Assembly: GCA_029582265.1 (NCBI GenBank)
Contig: CM055822.1
Coordinates: forward strand, 41,314,036 to 41,378,035
From: Zoroaster sp. YZ-2022
Lineage: Eukaryota > Echinodermata > Asteroidea > Forcipulatida > Zoroasteridae
DNA length: 64,000 nt
Reading direction: 5' to 3'
Shown here: positions 1-10,800 of the stretch, one piece after another
How positions within the stretch are numbered: position 1 is the first letter of the stretch
Layout of the letters: the number at the start of each line of letters is the position of its first letter
Translations under genes and position numbers: made by a program
Notes under the pieces: generated by a model
Told to the model about the DNA's origin: nothing
Seen by the model: the letters and a program-made list of their open reading frames with translations, nothing else
Databases searched by the model: none

Positions 1-480
1 TCCCCCCAAAAAAACATTATTTTGGAATTATAATATATAATTCCCTGAAGTTTTTTAAATTTTTTTAAATTATAAATTCCTCCAATTTGTTAGCAAATTA
101 TATTACAAGTTGGCATGTTCACTGCAAGATACAAGTGTTTTTTAATATACATACATATATAAAAGGAGTGTATGTACTTAAATTTTAAGATTAATTTGTC
201 TTGAATAAAGATAATTTTGTCTTGTTGAGTAGAAAATGTGAAATTGACTTTTTTTAATGGAAATTGAAAACCGTACAACACCTTAACACGCTTGAATTTC
301 AATTCAAAGTAAAATCATAAGCCTTTTGTTACCTATTATAAAACCGTCCAAAATATTTTATTAAAAACAATAATGCAAGAAGTGCCTGTTTTAAAACTAA
401 AATGTATATATTACCTGTGTGTAAGTGTTTGTGATTTTGTGGAAACTGTAAGTGAAATAAACCAAATATTGATTTAAATT
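1..480. other. AT-rich flank, no gene seen
   Basis: Low-complexity AT-rich sequence with scattered stops in all frames. No splice-bounded exon, RNA gene or clear repeat boundary is visible. Confidence 0.6.
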
Positions 481-529
481 CTTCAAAGGAATGTTAGAAT
501 TTATCTTTTTCTTGAGTCGGATGTATACA

Positions 530-815
530 GACTCTTATTACACACTTTTCTTAATATTTATGACACCCATTGACCCATTCTCAGTGGGATGTATTAATCA
601 TATTCAGCAAGACAGACATTTTAATTTGATTTTGCCCTACACAGACGTGTGTATAGCACTGTATACTCGGTGCTTTCCGAGTGTCTGTGAAAAAACTATA
701 CAGGCGACTCGGGCGGGATTCGAACCCACGACCTGCTGCTTACTAGTGCAGACGTCTTACCTCTTGACCACCGAGCTTGCCCGATGACAATTGACCAGCT
801 AGAATCCCATATATA
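530..815 (-). repeat. tRNA-derived SINE (copy 1, most complete)
   Basis: Read on the minus strand, 782 to about 703 is a tRNA-like head. It has an A-box-like segment (TGGTCAAGAGG) near its start and a perfect B box (GGTTCGAATCC) at 725-715, spaced as in Pol III type 2 promoters. A tRNA-unrelated body of about 170 bp follows. Diverged pieces of the same element recur at 28076-28126, 28800-28910 and 63222-63345, which argues for a SINE rather than a functional tRNA. The head cannot be folded into a convincing cloverleaf with an assignable anticodon by eye. Confidence 0.7.
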
Positions 816-880
816 TATAGGTTGTTGAAAAAAAGAAAAAAAAAGCCTCGTTTTCAGTTTCTTGTGTATTTATATAAATA

Positions 881-1101
881 TTAAAGGAACAATATCGTCA
901 CGATCAACAGGACATGGAATCGGAGTGCTTGTTTTAGATTAACTCAGTGACTGAAAATACCCCACATGATAAGGTCATATTACCTTTGCCGTTGCATACA
1001 TAAGCCAGTAATTTTCAGTCACTGTGTTCATCTTAAACTAGGACACCGATTCCATGCCCTATTGAAAGTCTGCTCTGATCGTGACGATATTGTCCATTTA
1101 A
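881..1101. mobile_element. TTAA-bounded MITE, family A (copy 1)
   Basis: The element is bounded by TTAA on both sides with terminal inverted repeats of the form AAGGGACAATATCGTC. The subterminal stretches containing GGCATGGAATCGG and CCGATTCCATGCCC are also inverted. It has no coding capacity. Related copies lie at 2461-2763, 19510-19679, 26443-26639, 39417-39635 and 41933-42150. TTAA bounding is the hallmark of piggyBac-type integration; assignment to that superfamily is an inference. Confidence 0.75.
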
Positions 1102-2460
1102 GAACGGTGTATTTTGTTCTTCAGGCTAATACTCTTGGACATTTCCATACTGTTGATAGTATTGGAGAGAATGGTTGAGAGGAAAGTTGATTAGCATAGT
1201 TGATTTTATACCTTTCTTTTAACTACAAGAAGGTTAAATCGCCAGTCCTTCCATTACATTTTCAGTTTACATTTATTTCCATACTGTCACAAAGAAAGTG
1301 ATATAATAAACAGAGTAGTCTAAATGTTTAGGATTAAACAATCAAAGAATAGAAAACAGTATGGAGGCCGATTTGATAAGCCAAGGCTTGTAGAAAATCG
1401 GCGTATGGACAGACAAAGACAAGACAAACAGAGGACGTACAAATTATGAGCAAAATATTTTACAATAACAACAAAAACGCTTAATTAACTATAATGAGAT
1501 GAAAATAATGTTTTTGGAAAGGGACAAATGATGATGTACCTCGCAAAGCAGCTAATGGTCACTTGTACTTGACAGTTTAAGTCTTTTGTTTTAATTCTGT
1601 TGTACGTTTAAGGCACTCCAATACAAGTCTTGGCTTATCAGGACTGTACCGCCATACACAATTATCATTTTAAAATATTGTATCTCACATGTATTTGACT
1701 ATGTATGCAAATAAATGTAAATTTGAATTGAAGTAGACGGGATCAGTAAATCCAGTGAGACACAGGGACAGAACATTAGTGATAGTGATAGGGGTACAGA
1801 AGGGGAGAGGGTAAGAAAGGTTTGCCTTAAACCGACTCGTTGGACAGCAGGGAAAACATCCAAATAATGCTGGAAGTTATAAGCAACATGAACTAATCTT
1901 TATTTATTAACAAGCTAAACTATTAGAATACAAACAATGAAGTGCTTTTTGTAACTGTTTTCATCACATATTCAACAACTATTCATACATAAAATCAACC
2001 AGTGCGTTATTACAATCTAGTGACTTTAAGCGTACAAGTCTGAAGTCTCGCACAGAAACACAGTATCTGCAAAACCCATTGGAAAACATGTGACATCTTT
2101 CTGTGAAGAAGCAAAACTAAAAATGTTTTGTTTCTTTTTAAAGTAACATATACAACAAAAATTTGGAAGTAACAAATAAACATTTTGAACAGAACAGTTA
2201 TGGTTAATATAAAATAATAAAAACTAACAGAACAATCCATGCAGAATAATATTACACTGTACATGGAAATGAATCTACCAAGATAAAATAAAGAAATTTT
2301 TTCCTCAGCAAACGTCCTTAGCATGTTACAATTTTAAAATAAGTGCACTACATAGGTAAAATGGCAATACAGTTTCATTGTTTTTTCTAAAGACCTATCA
2401 TAATTATATTGAAACACTGAAAAAAGGCTCTTCCATATGACAATCAAACTATCTGAGCAT
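1102..2460. other. Gene-free stretch
   Basis: No supported gene. There is short direct and inverted similarity between about 1360-1410 and 1620-1660 (sharing AAGGCTTG/CAAGTCTTGGCTTATCA-like words), probably a decayed repeat. It could include distal 3' UTR of the minus-strand RBM12-like gene, but nothing in the sequence fixes that. Confidence 0.4.
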
Positions 2461-2763
2461 TTAAAGAAACATTATTGTCACCATCAGGGCAGGTTTTCAA
2501 CAGGGCATGGAATCGGTGTCCTAGTTTAAGATGAACACAGTGACTGAAAATTACTGGCCCATTTATGCAGCAGCAACGGTAATATGACCTTATCATGTAG
2601 GGTATTATTTTCAGTCACTCGGTTAATCTAAAATTAGCACACCGGTTCCATGCCCTGTTGATTGTGACGATACTGCCCCTTTTAATTCCATGCCCTGTTG
2701 ATCGTGACGATACTGCCCCTTTAATTCCATGCCCTGTTGATCGTGACGATACTGCCCCTTTAA
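2461..2763. mobile_element. TTAA-bounded MITE, family A (copy 2, right end triplicated)
   Basis: Same family as 881-1101 but longer. The right terminal segment of about 39 bp (TTCCATGCCCTGTTGATCGT through CCCCTTTAA) is present three times in tandem between about 2645 and 2763, and each copy carries its own TTAA-type end. The left end starts at the TTAA at 2461. Confidence 0.75.
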
Positions 2764-3433
2764 AGGAACACAAGGCAAAAACAAATGTCTCTGTTGCCTC
2801 AGTGCAGTTCCAGGCCTGTTTTTTGACTGGAACCTAAAATTGAAGAGTTACTTGTATGATTGGTAGAGTTTTTCAATCACAGGCACAAACAGTTACAAAC
2901 AAAGTGTTATTTGTGCTTTTGAGTGAACAAGGTATAACTTTATATAGAATTTAGTCAAATAACAAAACTGAATAATTGTTCACATCTTAACACTTTTTTT
3001 GATGTATTCTACTTTTTTTTATGCAGATCTGAGAGGAACAGTTAATGAGTTCAGTCATGTGGCAAAAAGAAAAGCTAAAAGACGTATAAAGACCTACATA
3101 TTCTGAACAATTTACCAATTGTATACTCCTTTGCTTTTATATACAACAAATCCCCAATAAAACAAATTAAACAGAAAATGTATAAAATGTTATCTTCCAC
3201 ATATCTTGCCTCTGATAAGAACCCGTGACTGTACTTTCTCTGGTCAATTGTGGGGTAAAATTAAATTCAATTTTATACAAGATAAATATTTTGAGAACAA
3301 ATGCATTTCATTATTACAAGAAATGTGTTATGGCTGTTCATATAAATCATGTATCATTTGGAGAAAAAAGAATTACATTGTTTTTTCCCTGTTGTTGAAT
3401 TTGCAATAACTGTTCCTTCATCAACTGCTGGGC

Positions 3434-3617
3434 CAGTGGTGTAGCCAGGACTTTTTCTGTGGGGGGCACATTGCTTTTCAGTGGGGGGGCCCAGGGGGTA
3501 TGGGTTTTTACCCTTTTCTTTTTCTTTTCTGTTTTTTGGGGCACTATGAGGATTTTTCGTGGGGGGGCACCTGGGGGGGGCACTGGAAATTTGGGCCCCC
3601 CCGTGGCTACGCCGCTG
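3434..3617. mobile_element. hAT-type MITE with perfect 8-bp TSD
   Basis: The 184-bp element begins CAGTGGTGTAGCCAGGA and ends GTGGCTACGCCGCTG, an imperfect terminal inverted repeat of a type common in animal genomes. It is flanked by identical 8-bp direct repeats TGCTGGGC at 3426-3433 and 3618-3625, the target-site duplication length of hAT transposases. The interior is G/T-rich and non-coding. Confidence 0.88.
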
Positions 3618-3625
3618 TGCTGGGC

Positions 3626-5756
3626 TGACATAGCTCTCCACTCCCCACTTTCAGGAAACATATAATAAACAACATGTAGTTTATAATAAGAGATTGCCCA
3701 ATATTGTTCACAACTCAGGAAGTTTTAGAAAATGTGTACTTATCATTTATCATATTACCATTTCAATCCCCCTCCCACAAAAGTGTGCAACCATTTTTTT
3801 TACTTTGACATAAAAACATATCTGCAAGGAAGGGTCAGTCTAGCCTCTTCCATTACATTGTTCCACTTGCTTCTCTGCAAAATAGAGACTGGGTCAGTAT
3901 AAAACAAAATTGCATTATATGCAAAGCTTATGTACAGAGTAGCTGATCCATTACATGCCATGGTTTATATGTACAGACTAACTGCATGATCCATTGTAAA
4001 TGGAAACAATGTATTACTAATTCCGATAATAAAAACACTCATACACTTTTAGTGAAATCAGACTTTAAGAAGGAAGGCATTAGGTATAAAAATCAACCAG
4101 TGCAAGATTCATCTTGGTTCGTTTGACAAAAGTGTTATAGTTCAAACAAAATTCTGATAAACCCCTCCCACCACCCAAATAAAAAAATAATAAATAAATA
4201 AAATATTATTCTGTAATACTTTCAGTCACCACATTAAAAAAAGTATTTGATAACATTTAACTCCAAACGTACTTTGTGGGATAATTTAAACCCAGAACAC
4301 TTTCTATTTAAACTTTTAATGCAAATTGCTTTTAATGTTGACTTGATCAAATAATTTTCTCCAAAGCCACCTCTCAAACTCAGTAGCCTACATATTTACT
4401 CCTCATTAAACAGATGTACTGTTTAAGGTTATTCACTGAAATATCCATGGTGGAGGAAGGAGATGCACAAATAGGTGTTTAAGTACATTAAACTCAACTT
4501 GAACAAACAGTATTTCTTTTCCAAATTTAGTACATTAATAGTTTCTACTACATACTAGTAGTTGAATCAACACATGGATTAACCAAATAGCCCATGGATA
4601 ACACCACAAGAAGTGCTCTTGGGTTCCAGACCCCCTCTGTGGATCACAACTTAATATATTATTCTAGACAACATGGATCCAAATTTAGTATATGAATAGT
4701 TTCCACTACATAGTTGAATCAACACATGGATTAACCAAATATCCCACGGAATGCTCTCAGGTTCCAAACTAATCTCCTTTGTGGATCTCAACTTAACATC
4801 AAGCACAATCTTTGTTCATCGATAACAATATAGTGTTCTAGAAAACATGACTCTAGACCTAGTTAGGATTTGTGGTGCCAACAGAAATTGGGCAGAGAGT
4901 AACAATAATAACACGTCCCTGACCAAGTCACCAACATTTTAAGGGAAGGTACAACATTGGTAATGTTTACAGCATTGCTTCTATGTATGAGTATGCTTTC
5001 TTACTTTGAATCAAGATAAACATTAAACAATCAGCCTATGAAAGTTTCAGCTCAACGCAAGAGTCAATAAAGTCATAAGACAAGTGTGAACTTGTATCAA
5101 GTGTGAAGCTTTTACACTTTTTACAGAAAAGATTTTTTTAAATTTTTTTTTCTCAAATGTGCATTTTCTTTTGTGTTTTCTTTAAAATGAGAACTCTTCA
5201 AACAAAATGAATTTTTTCAGAACAGCTTTTGGATAATAATTTAGTTATTTTATACTCTGGCAATTACCAATGTTGTATTTTCCATTTAAAGTAGCACACT
5301 TCATTGGTAAAGTATAAGTTGGCATCCATATAAAGTGGCCTCCACTCTGGGCAGATTTCTCCTCTTCTATCACGGCTGAACGATACTTGATCATATTGGT
5401 TGCCTGTGGAATATGCAAATAATACTGAAATGCTGAAACCTTGTTGACATTTGCTGTTTGTGTTTCTTTAAAAAAAATGGAATACACATACAATTTGGTG
5501 GGTGTACACCTTGGGAACATATACAAATTTTGTGGTACCCTGTGTCCATAATAAAGAAGTAAAAAAAAAAAGGAAGATATTTGTAGACCAAAGAGTTTTG
5601 GGTTTTGCCTTTAAACCAACCTCCAAACCCATTTCCAAACCGACTAACCCATGCTTGTTTATTTTCTCCCTCTTATCTACTACCATTTTTATTTCATCAA
5701 TAAGTGGCAAATAATGAAATTCTGCACACAATAGAAGGTAAGATTATGAATATTAC
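3626..5756. other. Downstream flank of the RBM12-like gene
   Basis: No recognised protein. It may hold 3' UTR or a 3' exon of the minus-strand RBM12-like gene: a good minus-strand acceptor (pyrimidine tract then ACAG) lies near 5537-5575. A partial family F repeat with the terminus GGGAAGGTACAACATTGG lies at about 4943-5060. Confidence 0.35.
4941..5060 (-). repeat. Family F repeat fragment
   Basis: The terminus AAGGGAAGGTACAACATTGG is followed by a segment containing ACTTTGAATCAAGATAAAC and GAAAGTTTCAGCTCA. The reverse complements of these recur at 17095-17155, 20400-20485, 42725-42800 and 54800-54890. It marks one end of a dispersed non-coding element; the other end cannot be placed. Confidence 0.5.
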
Positions 5757-5764
5757 TTACATCA
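5746..5764 (-). promoter_or_regulatory. Consensus splice donor overlapping the RBM12-like stop codon
   Basis: On the minus strand the last codons read CTG ATG TAA GTA, so CTGAT|GTAAGT forms a perfect GTAAGT donor across the stop codon. If used, the stop would be removed and the protein would continue into a downstream exon. RRM5 is complete at this point, so either ending is plausible. Confidence 0.4.
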
Positions 5765-8700
5765 GATGCAAGCGAATAGTTCTGCCTCCCAAAATACTGC
5801 TGTTCAGATCTGCTATGGCCCGATTAGCATCCCCAGGGCTCCTGAAGGCTATCATGGCTTCTCCTGTCGTCCTCCCATGCTCCGTGGTCTTCAGTCTTAC
5901 AGATTCTGGCACAACATTATGATTACTGAAGAAGTCAATTATAGCTGGTATCGGGATGTCAAATGGCAGGTTACTGGCTCCCACCACACATCTACGAGCT
6001 ATGAGGATCTCAACAGGGGGAAGAGGAGGTCGTGGGCCTCTCATGTGACCTCTCATTCCAAATTGTGGTCCATCTCTGCGACCATCAGGAGTGCTGAGCA
6101 GGGGAGGTCTGTAATCCATCGGTGGGCGGTTACCTGGAGGGTGATGAAAAGGTGGGCCTCTTGGCATACCAGGAGGTCCTTGAGGAGGTCCTTGAGGAGG
6201 TCCTTGAGGAGGTCCTTGAGGTGGTCCTTGAGGTGGTCCTTGAGGTGGTCCTTGAGGTGGTCCTTGAGGTGGTCCTTGAGGTGGTCCTTGAGGTGGTTGT
6301 GGAGGCTTTCCCTGATCAAGGCATTCCTTCAGGTGACCTCTTGTAATAATTCCCATTAGAATACTGCGGTCCTGGATACGAGCATCTGCCTTTGAAGCAG
6401 CTCTGTGTGCATCAGCAGCATTGGCAAATTCTACATAAGCCTGTCCATTGGGCCGCCCATCAGGTGTGATTAAAAAATGCACCATCAAGGGTCTGAGTTC
6501 CATATTATCAAAAAATCTGTGAATTTCATCATCTGATGTATTGTACGGCATGTTACGCATGTGGATGCAAGATCTTTCATCGGGATTAATTTTTCTTATT
6601 TCATTGCCAGGTCTTACATTCTCAACAGGAGGATTAAGGTTAGGAACAGGAGTTTCTTTGATTAAACTTTTTGGTGCTGAATCTTTTGAAGTTGGCACTG
6701 ATTCATTTGGGCGAGGCTTGATGTCTTGCTGAGATTTGGTTTCCTTTGAGGCATTTTCCTGCCTCTTTGGATCAGAATCTTTTTGACTTGATTTTGAAGT
6801 AGATACCGACTTCCTAGCATCCTGATCTTTTAACTCACTTTCCCGTATCTGTGAGCTGGATTCTCCTGCATGACGACTTCGAGAATCTTGTACTCTTGAT
6901 CCAGTATCTTTGAAGTCTTTGCTCCTTGATGCAGACTGTCGAGCATCGTGGTCTCTTGATTTGGAGTCTCGGTCACTACTCCTTTGGCTGTCTTTACCAT
7001 GTTTTGAAGAGGACTGTCGTGAGTCCTGATCCCTTGAACTTTTATCTCTGGAGCTGGATTCCCTTGTATCACGGTCTCTTGCACCATAATTTCTTGTGTC
7101 TCTGGAAGATGAACTCCTACTTCTTGAACTACTTTCTCTTGTGCTACTGGAGTCTCTGGTACTAAAGGCTGGTTTACTACTGGTCTGTCTGTCTGCAGTG
7201 CGTTTTTTGTTTTCAAGAATGCGAGCATTCATTATCTCTTTTAGGACTGACCTAACTTCAACAATGTGTCTGCCAATATAATACTCATTTTTCCGCAATG
7301 CCCTCTCATAATTTTGCTGATCAGGGAACTCGGCAAAAGCCACTCCTGATGCTGCATTATCACTTGTGAGCATGATGAAAATTTTATTTTCTGACAAATC
7401 TAGGCTAAAGAAAAGGTCCTTGATGTGATGGACATCCGTGTGATGTGGAAGGCCCCTTATCTCAACACAGGTGGAGCGAATTGGTGAACGGGAACGAGAT
7501 CTATGGCTTATTTGTTTACCTGTCTTTGAAGAAGAATCATCAGGTGGAACTGTGTGACTCTGGGCATTGTTCCATTCTATTTCATCGCAAGGCCTCACTT
7601 CAACGTATCTCTTCCCCATGTATTTGCGATTGAGCTTGCACCCTCTAGCTGCACCGTCTCCACTAGCAAATTTAATATATCCATTGCCATTTGGCTTGTT
7701 GGATATGTTGTCTAAACTCAAACGTATGCCATTGTCAGCAATGCGCAAACCACTAAAAAAATTCCTAATATCTGCTGCAGTCACACTAAATGGCATACCA
7801 ACAATGCGGACAAAACAGTCACTACCTGGCTTTCTTCTTTCTTGGGACTTATCTCTTTCATCACTACGTTTGTTCATAGAAAATTTATCAGACTGAATCT
7901 TATCAAACAGGGAAGGGAGTTTAGGAGCATCTGAATGTGAAGCTGGCGTGCCACGCTCATCCTTTCTTATTGCATCATCTTTCTTTGCTGGATCTTCGAC
8001 CGCTCCTGGACCAATTTTTCCTGGACCTAATGAACCTTCTGCTGGTCCAAAACGACTTTCTCGTCGGAAGCGATGGTCCAGTGCCACATCCTCTCTTGAT
8101 CCCATCATGTATTCAGCTGTCCGCATTCTATCATGTTGGCCATGCCTTTGATCCAGTGAGCTTTCAGGAACCATATGATCTCTTGGACCAACATCTTGGT
8201 ATTCTCTTGTACCTATGGGTCCTCTTGGACCAAAGCGATCTTCAGGCTGAAAGTGTCCATCAGGGCCTACACGGCCAGGACCAACATGCTCGCCTAGTCC
8301 CCAATGATCCCCTGGACCCAACCTCCCCCTTGGACCCATGCGATCATCTTGTCCTCTGTGATCAATTCGATCCCTGTAGTCCAATGAACCCCTGGAATCT
8401 GGTGGTCCCCTCGAATCCATGTGATCACCTAGACCCATGTCGTCACCTAGAACTCTGCGATCATCCATACCCCTATGACCACCTGGACCCATGCGATCAT
8501 CTGGACCTCTTCTACTACCTGGACCCATGCGATCATCCAGACCCATGCGATCATCCAGACCCATGTGAACATCTCGACTAGAGCGACCACCTGGACCCAT
8601 GCGATCCTCATGACCCATGCGATCTCTTGGACCCATGTGATCTCTGGGATCCATGCGATCTCTTGGACCCATGCGATCGTCAGGACCCATTAGATCACCT

Positions 8701-10760
8701 GGACCCCCGAGTCCACCAGGAACCATGCCATTACCTGGACCCATGCGGTCATCACGACCCATGCGGTCATCACGACCCATGCGGTCATCACGACCCATGT
8801 GGTCATCACGACCCATGCGACCGCCTGGACCCATGCGACCGCCTGGACCCATGCGATCATCAGGACCCGTGCGATCATCAGGACCTCTGCGATCACCAGG
8901 ACCCATGCGACCACCTGGACCCATGCCATCACCCAGACCTATGCGGTCATCTGGACCCCTATAACCATCTGGGCCTATGCGACCATCCAGACCCATATGA
9001 TCACCTGGACCTGTGCGATCATCATGAGCCCTCCGGTCACCAGGTACCATGTGTTCACCCGGTCCCTTACGATCACCCAGAACGATACGATCACCCGGAA
9101 CCTTATGACTACCAAAACCTATATGATCACCCGGATGCATATGATCATCTGGGCGCATATGCTCTTCTGGACCCCTTTGCCTGCTTGCACCCATGTGATC
9201 TCTTGAACCCATTCGATTTCCATCACCCATCAGATCCCCTGGACCTATTTGATCTGGACCTCGGTGATCACCCATTTGAGTATCCATGTTGTGTTTTCGA
9301 TCCCTTTCGGTAGCAGCAAATGGTCCACTTGGTCTCCTATAATCCTCAGGACCAATTTTTTCCCTGGGCCCATTATGACCAACATCAGTTAAGTCATCTT
9401 TTTGACCCACTCGATCTCTTGACTCACTACTTCCCCTGGAATTATCAAAACTGAAAGGATCATTAAGACCAAAAGGATCTTCAGGATATTGACCACCTTC
9501 AGCACCTATTCCTGGTTCCTTGTAATCACGACGACCTTCTGGGACATAACGATTGGTATCACCATACATTGGGCCTCTCTGGCTAATATGGTCATCTAGA
9601 CCAAAACGGCTTCTTTTACTACCTAGCCCGGAAGGACTTGGAAATTCAGAATCTCTTCCACCATCTGGAAATCCTGGCTCAGGCCTGTCAAACGGTCTAT
9701 CCCAGCGTTTTTCTCCACCATATCTATCATGAGGATTCTGTAATTCACCAAATTTTCCTTCTGATGGATGTATTGGTTCTTGCTCAAAGGGATGTGTAGT
9801 TAGACCATCAGGCTCTACTCCTGTTTTGAACCTTTTATTACGTTGGTCACTAAGTAAGCCCTCTCCTTCATGAGGGTTGATGTATGTTCCATAATATGGC
9901 CTTGCATCTTTTGCGACATCATCAGGGCCTTGAAACCCAGTTGGTCTACCTGGTTCGTGTTGAAGAAGGGGTGGTCTTCTCTCAGATGGAATTCGTGAAT
10001 CCATGTCGCTGGGACCAGGTGCGTTCCTTGGAAAATCTTCACGATTTCTAAAGGAATTTCCTCTCAGCTGGTCATTGAACTGTATGTCCTTAATTTCTCC
10101 GAAAGGTCCAGCATCACTAACTAATCCCCGGCCAGCTGGAATTCCAAGTAGACTGTTGTCTGGCTGTCCTCGTCTCTGTTCGGCTGGAATAACCTCATCC
10201 CGTTTCCTGCCATAACCAGAAGTAGGGTCGGAGTTGAATGCTGGAGTCGCTCCCACCGCAATTTCCCCACCCTGGCCTGGTGTAAGTGTGTTTTCGTTTG
10301 GGAGTTGAGGTTGGTTCTGGCGTTTAGAATGAAATTGGCCCATTGTAGGTTCGATCACGGATTTGTCTTTGAAACCAGCAATATCCCTGTTTGAATCAAG
10401 AGGGTCTCCCACTGATGATATCAAGGGTTGATTTGGAGGGGCGGGGCTGTGATTGGGGCTCTCATGCTGAAATGGATCAGATTTGACTTGGGACACGGCC
10501 CTATTGCGGGCGATAATCTCCTGCATCTCATTTTTACTGCTCAGCATCAGGGCAATCGTGTTGCCGCACAAGGGTCGGTTCTGTATCTGCATGGCTCTAC
10601 GGGCATCCTCATCTGATGAGAACGCGATGAAGACGTCCCCTGCCTCACCGCCGACTATATGAACGCCGCCGTCAGGGATACTCAATCCGGTGAAGTACCG
10701 CCGAATGTCCATAGACGTTGCCGACCACGGCAGGTGCTGCATCCGCAGAATAATCGTCAT
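5757..10760 (-). CDS. RBM12: RBM12/RBM12B-like RNA-binding protein, five RRMs
   Basis: A single uninterrupted frame of 1667 codons, as in vertebrate RBM12/RBM12B, whose coding region is one exon. Predicted role: nuclear RNA binding. RRM1 (residues 3-80) has the family signature IPDGGVHIVGG. RRM2 (about 975-1060), RRM3 (1097-1178), RRM4 (1397-1473) and RRM5 (1590-1667) carry RNP-like motifs. Linkers: a glycine/aspartate/methionine tract (about 505-850) of degenerate 7-residue RMGPDD/RMGPGD units, an Arg/Ser/Asp-rich tract (about 1190-1390), and PPQG repeated about ten times (1487-1531). RRM5 with TGEAMIAF resembles the last RBM12 RRM. The protein is longer than human RBM12 (about 930) or RBM12B (about 1000), mainly because of the linkers. 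The start was chosen because the first RRM begins at once and an acceptor-like site lies about 30 bp upstream. The invertebrate gene probably predates the RBM12/RBM12B split. Confidence 0.92.
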   Translation of the reverse strand: MTIILRMQHLPWSATSMDIRRYFTGLSIPDGGVHIVGGEAGDVFIAFSSDEDARRAMQIQNRPLCGNTIALMLSSKNEMQEIIARNRAVSQVKSDPFQHESPNHSPAPPNQPLISSVGDPLDSNRDIAGFKDKSVIEPTMGQFHSKRQNQPQLPNENTLTPGQGGEIAVGATPAFNSDPTSGYGRKRDEVIPAEQRRGQPDNSLLGIPAGRGLVSDAGPFGEIKDIQFNDQLRGNSFRNREDFPRNAPGPSDMDSRIPSERRPPLLQHEPGRPTGFQGPDDVAKDARPYYGTYINPHEGEGLLSDQRNKRFKTGVEPDGLTTHPFEQEPIHPSEGKFGELQNPHDRYGGEKRWDRPFDRPEPGFPDGGRDSEFPSPSGLGSKRSRFGLDDHISQRGPMYGDTNRYVPEGRRDYKEPGIGAEGGQYPEDPFGLNDPFSFDNSRGSSESRDRVGQKDDLTDVGHNGPREKIGPEDYRRPSGPFAATERDRKHNMDTQMGDHRGPDQIGPGDLMGDGNRMGSRDHMGASRQRGPEEHMRPDDHMHPGDHIGFGSHKVPGDRIVLGDRKGPGEHMVPGDRRAHDDRTGPGDHMGLDGRIGPDGYRGPDDRIGLGDGMGPGGRMGPGDRRGPDDRTGPDDRMGPGGRMGPGGRMGRDDHMGRDDRMGRDDRMGRDDRMGPGNGMVPGGLGGPGDLMGPDDRMGPRDRMDPRDHMGPRDRMGHEDRMGPGGRSSRDVHMGLDDRMGLDDRMGPGSRRGPDDRMGPGGHRGMDDRRVLGDDMGLGDHMDSRGPPDSRGSLDYRDRIDHRGQDDRMGPRGRLGPGDHWGLGEHVGPGRVGPDGHFQPEDRFGPRGPIGTREYQDVGPRDHMVPESSLDQRHGQHDRMRTAEYMMGSREDVALDHRFRRESRFGPAEGSLGPGKIGPGAVEDPAKKDDAIRKDERGTPASHSDAPKLPSLFDKIQSDKFSMNKRSDERDKSQERRKPGSDCFVRIVGMPFSVTAADIRNFFSGLRIADNGIRLSLDNISNKPNGNGYIKFASGDGAARGCKLNRKYMGKRYVEVRPCDEIEWNNAQSHTVPPDDSSSKTGKQISHRSRSRSPIRSTCVEIRGLPHHTDVHHIKDLFFSLDLSENKIFIMLTSDNAASGVAFAEFPDQQNYERALRKNEYYIGRHIVEVRSVLKEIMNARILENKKRTADRQTSSKPAFSTRDSSSTRESSSRSRSSSSRDTRNYGARDRDTRESSSRDKSSRDQDSRQSSSKHGKDSQRSSDRDSKSRDHDARQSASRSKDFKDTGSRVQDSRSRHAGESSSQIRESELKDQDARKSVSTSKSSQKDSDPKRQENASKETKSQQDIKPRPNESVPTSKDSAPKSLIKETPVPNLNPPVENVRPGNEIRKINPDERSCIHMRNMPYNTSDDEIHRFFDNMELRPLMVHFLITPDGRPNGQAYVEFANAADAHRAASKADARIQDRSILMGIITRGHLKECLDQGKPPQPPQGPPQGPPQGPPQGPPQGPPQGPPQGPPQGPPQGPPQGPPGMPRGPPFHHPPGNRPPMDYRPPLLSTPDGRRDGPQFGMRGHMRGPRPPLPPVEILIARRCVVGASNLPFDIPIPAIIDFFSNHNVVPESVRLKTTEHGRTTGEAMIAFRSPGDANRAIADLNSSILGGRTIRLHLM
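6165..6300 (-). repeat. Coding 12-bp tandem repeat (PPQG)n
   Basis: About eleven near-identical 12-bp units, read on the plus strand as TGAGGTGGTCCT or TGAGGAGGTCCT, encode Pro-Pro-Gln-Gly repeats between RRM4 and RRM5 of the RBM12-like protein. The two unit variants are clustered, as expected from slippage. Length polymorphism is likely. Confidence 0.85.
8230..9260 (-). repeat. Coding 21-bp degenerate minisatellite (RMGPDD/RMGPGD)
   Basis: Recurrent 21-bp units containing GGACCCATGCGATCA (plus strand) encode 7-residue repeats rich in Arg, Met, Gly, Pro and Asp. A run at 8745-8820 is nearly identical, showing recent local duplication; other units are diverged. Human RBM12B also carries a repeat-rich linker of different sequence, so the architecture rather than the sequence may be conserved. 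Confidence 0.8.
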
Positions 10761-10788
10761 GATGGTAGGAGCTGGTAAAGAAGTTTAC
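10761..10788 (-). promoter_or_regulatory. Probable 5' UTR segment with upstream 3' splice site
   Basis: Minus-strand sequence just upstream of the start codon reads CATTTTATACAG followed by about 28 nt to the ATG, fitting a 3' splice acceptor and a 5' UTR intron. Vertebrate RBM12 also has non-coding 5' exons. The upstream exon was not found. Confidence 0.4.
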
Positions 10789-10800
10789 CTGTATAAAATG

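Noticed and set aside
703..782. Functional tRNA gene on the minus strand
   Set aside because: A and B boxes are present but no clean cloverleaf or terminator is seen, and diverged copies with the same unrelated body occur elsewhere, so it is a SINE head.
7937..9313. Long plus-strand frames opposite the RBM12-like gene
   Set aside because: Shadows of the coding repeat on the other strand; composition follows the RMGPDD repeat and no conserved domain is seen.
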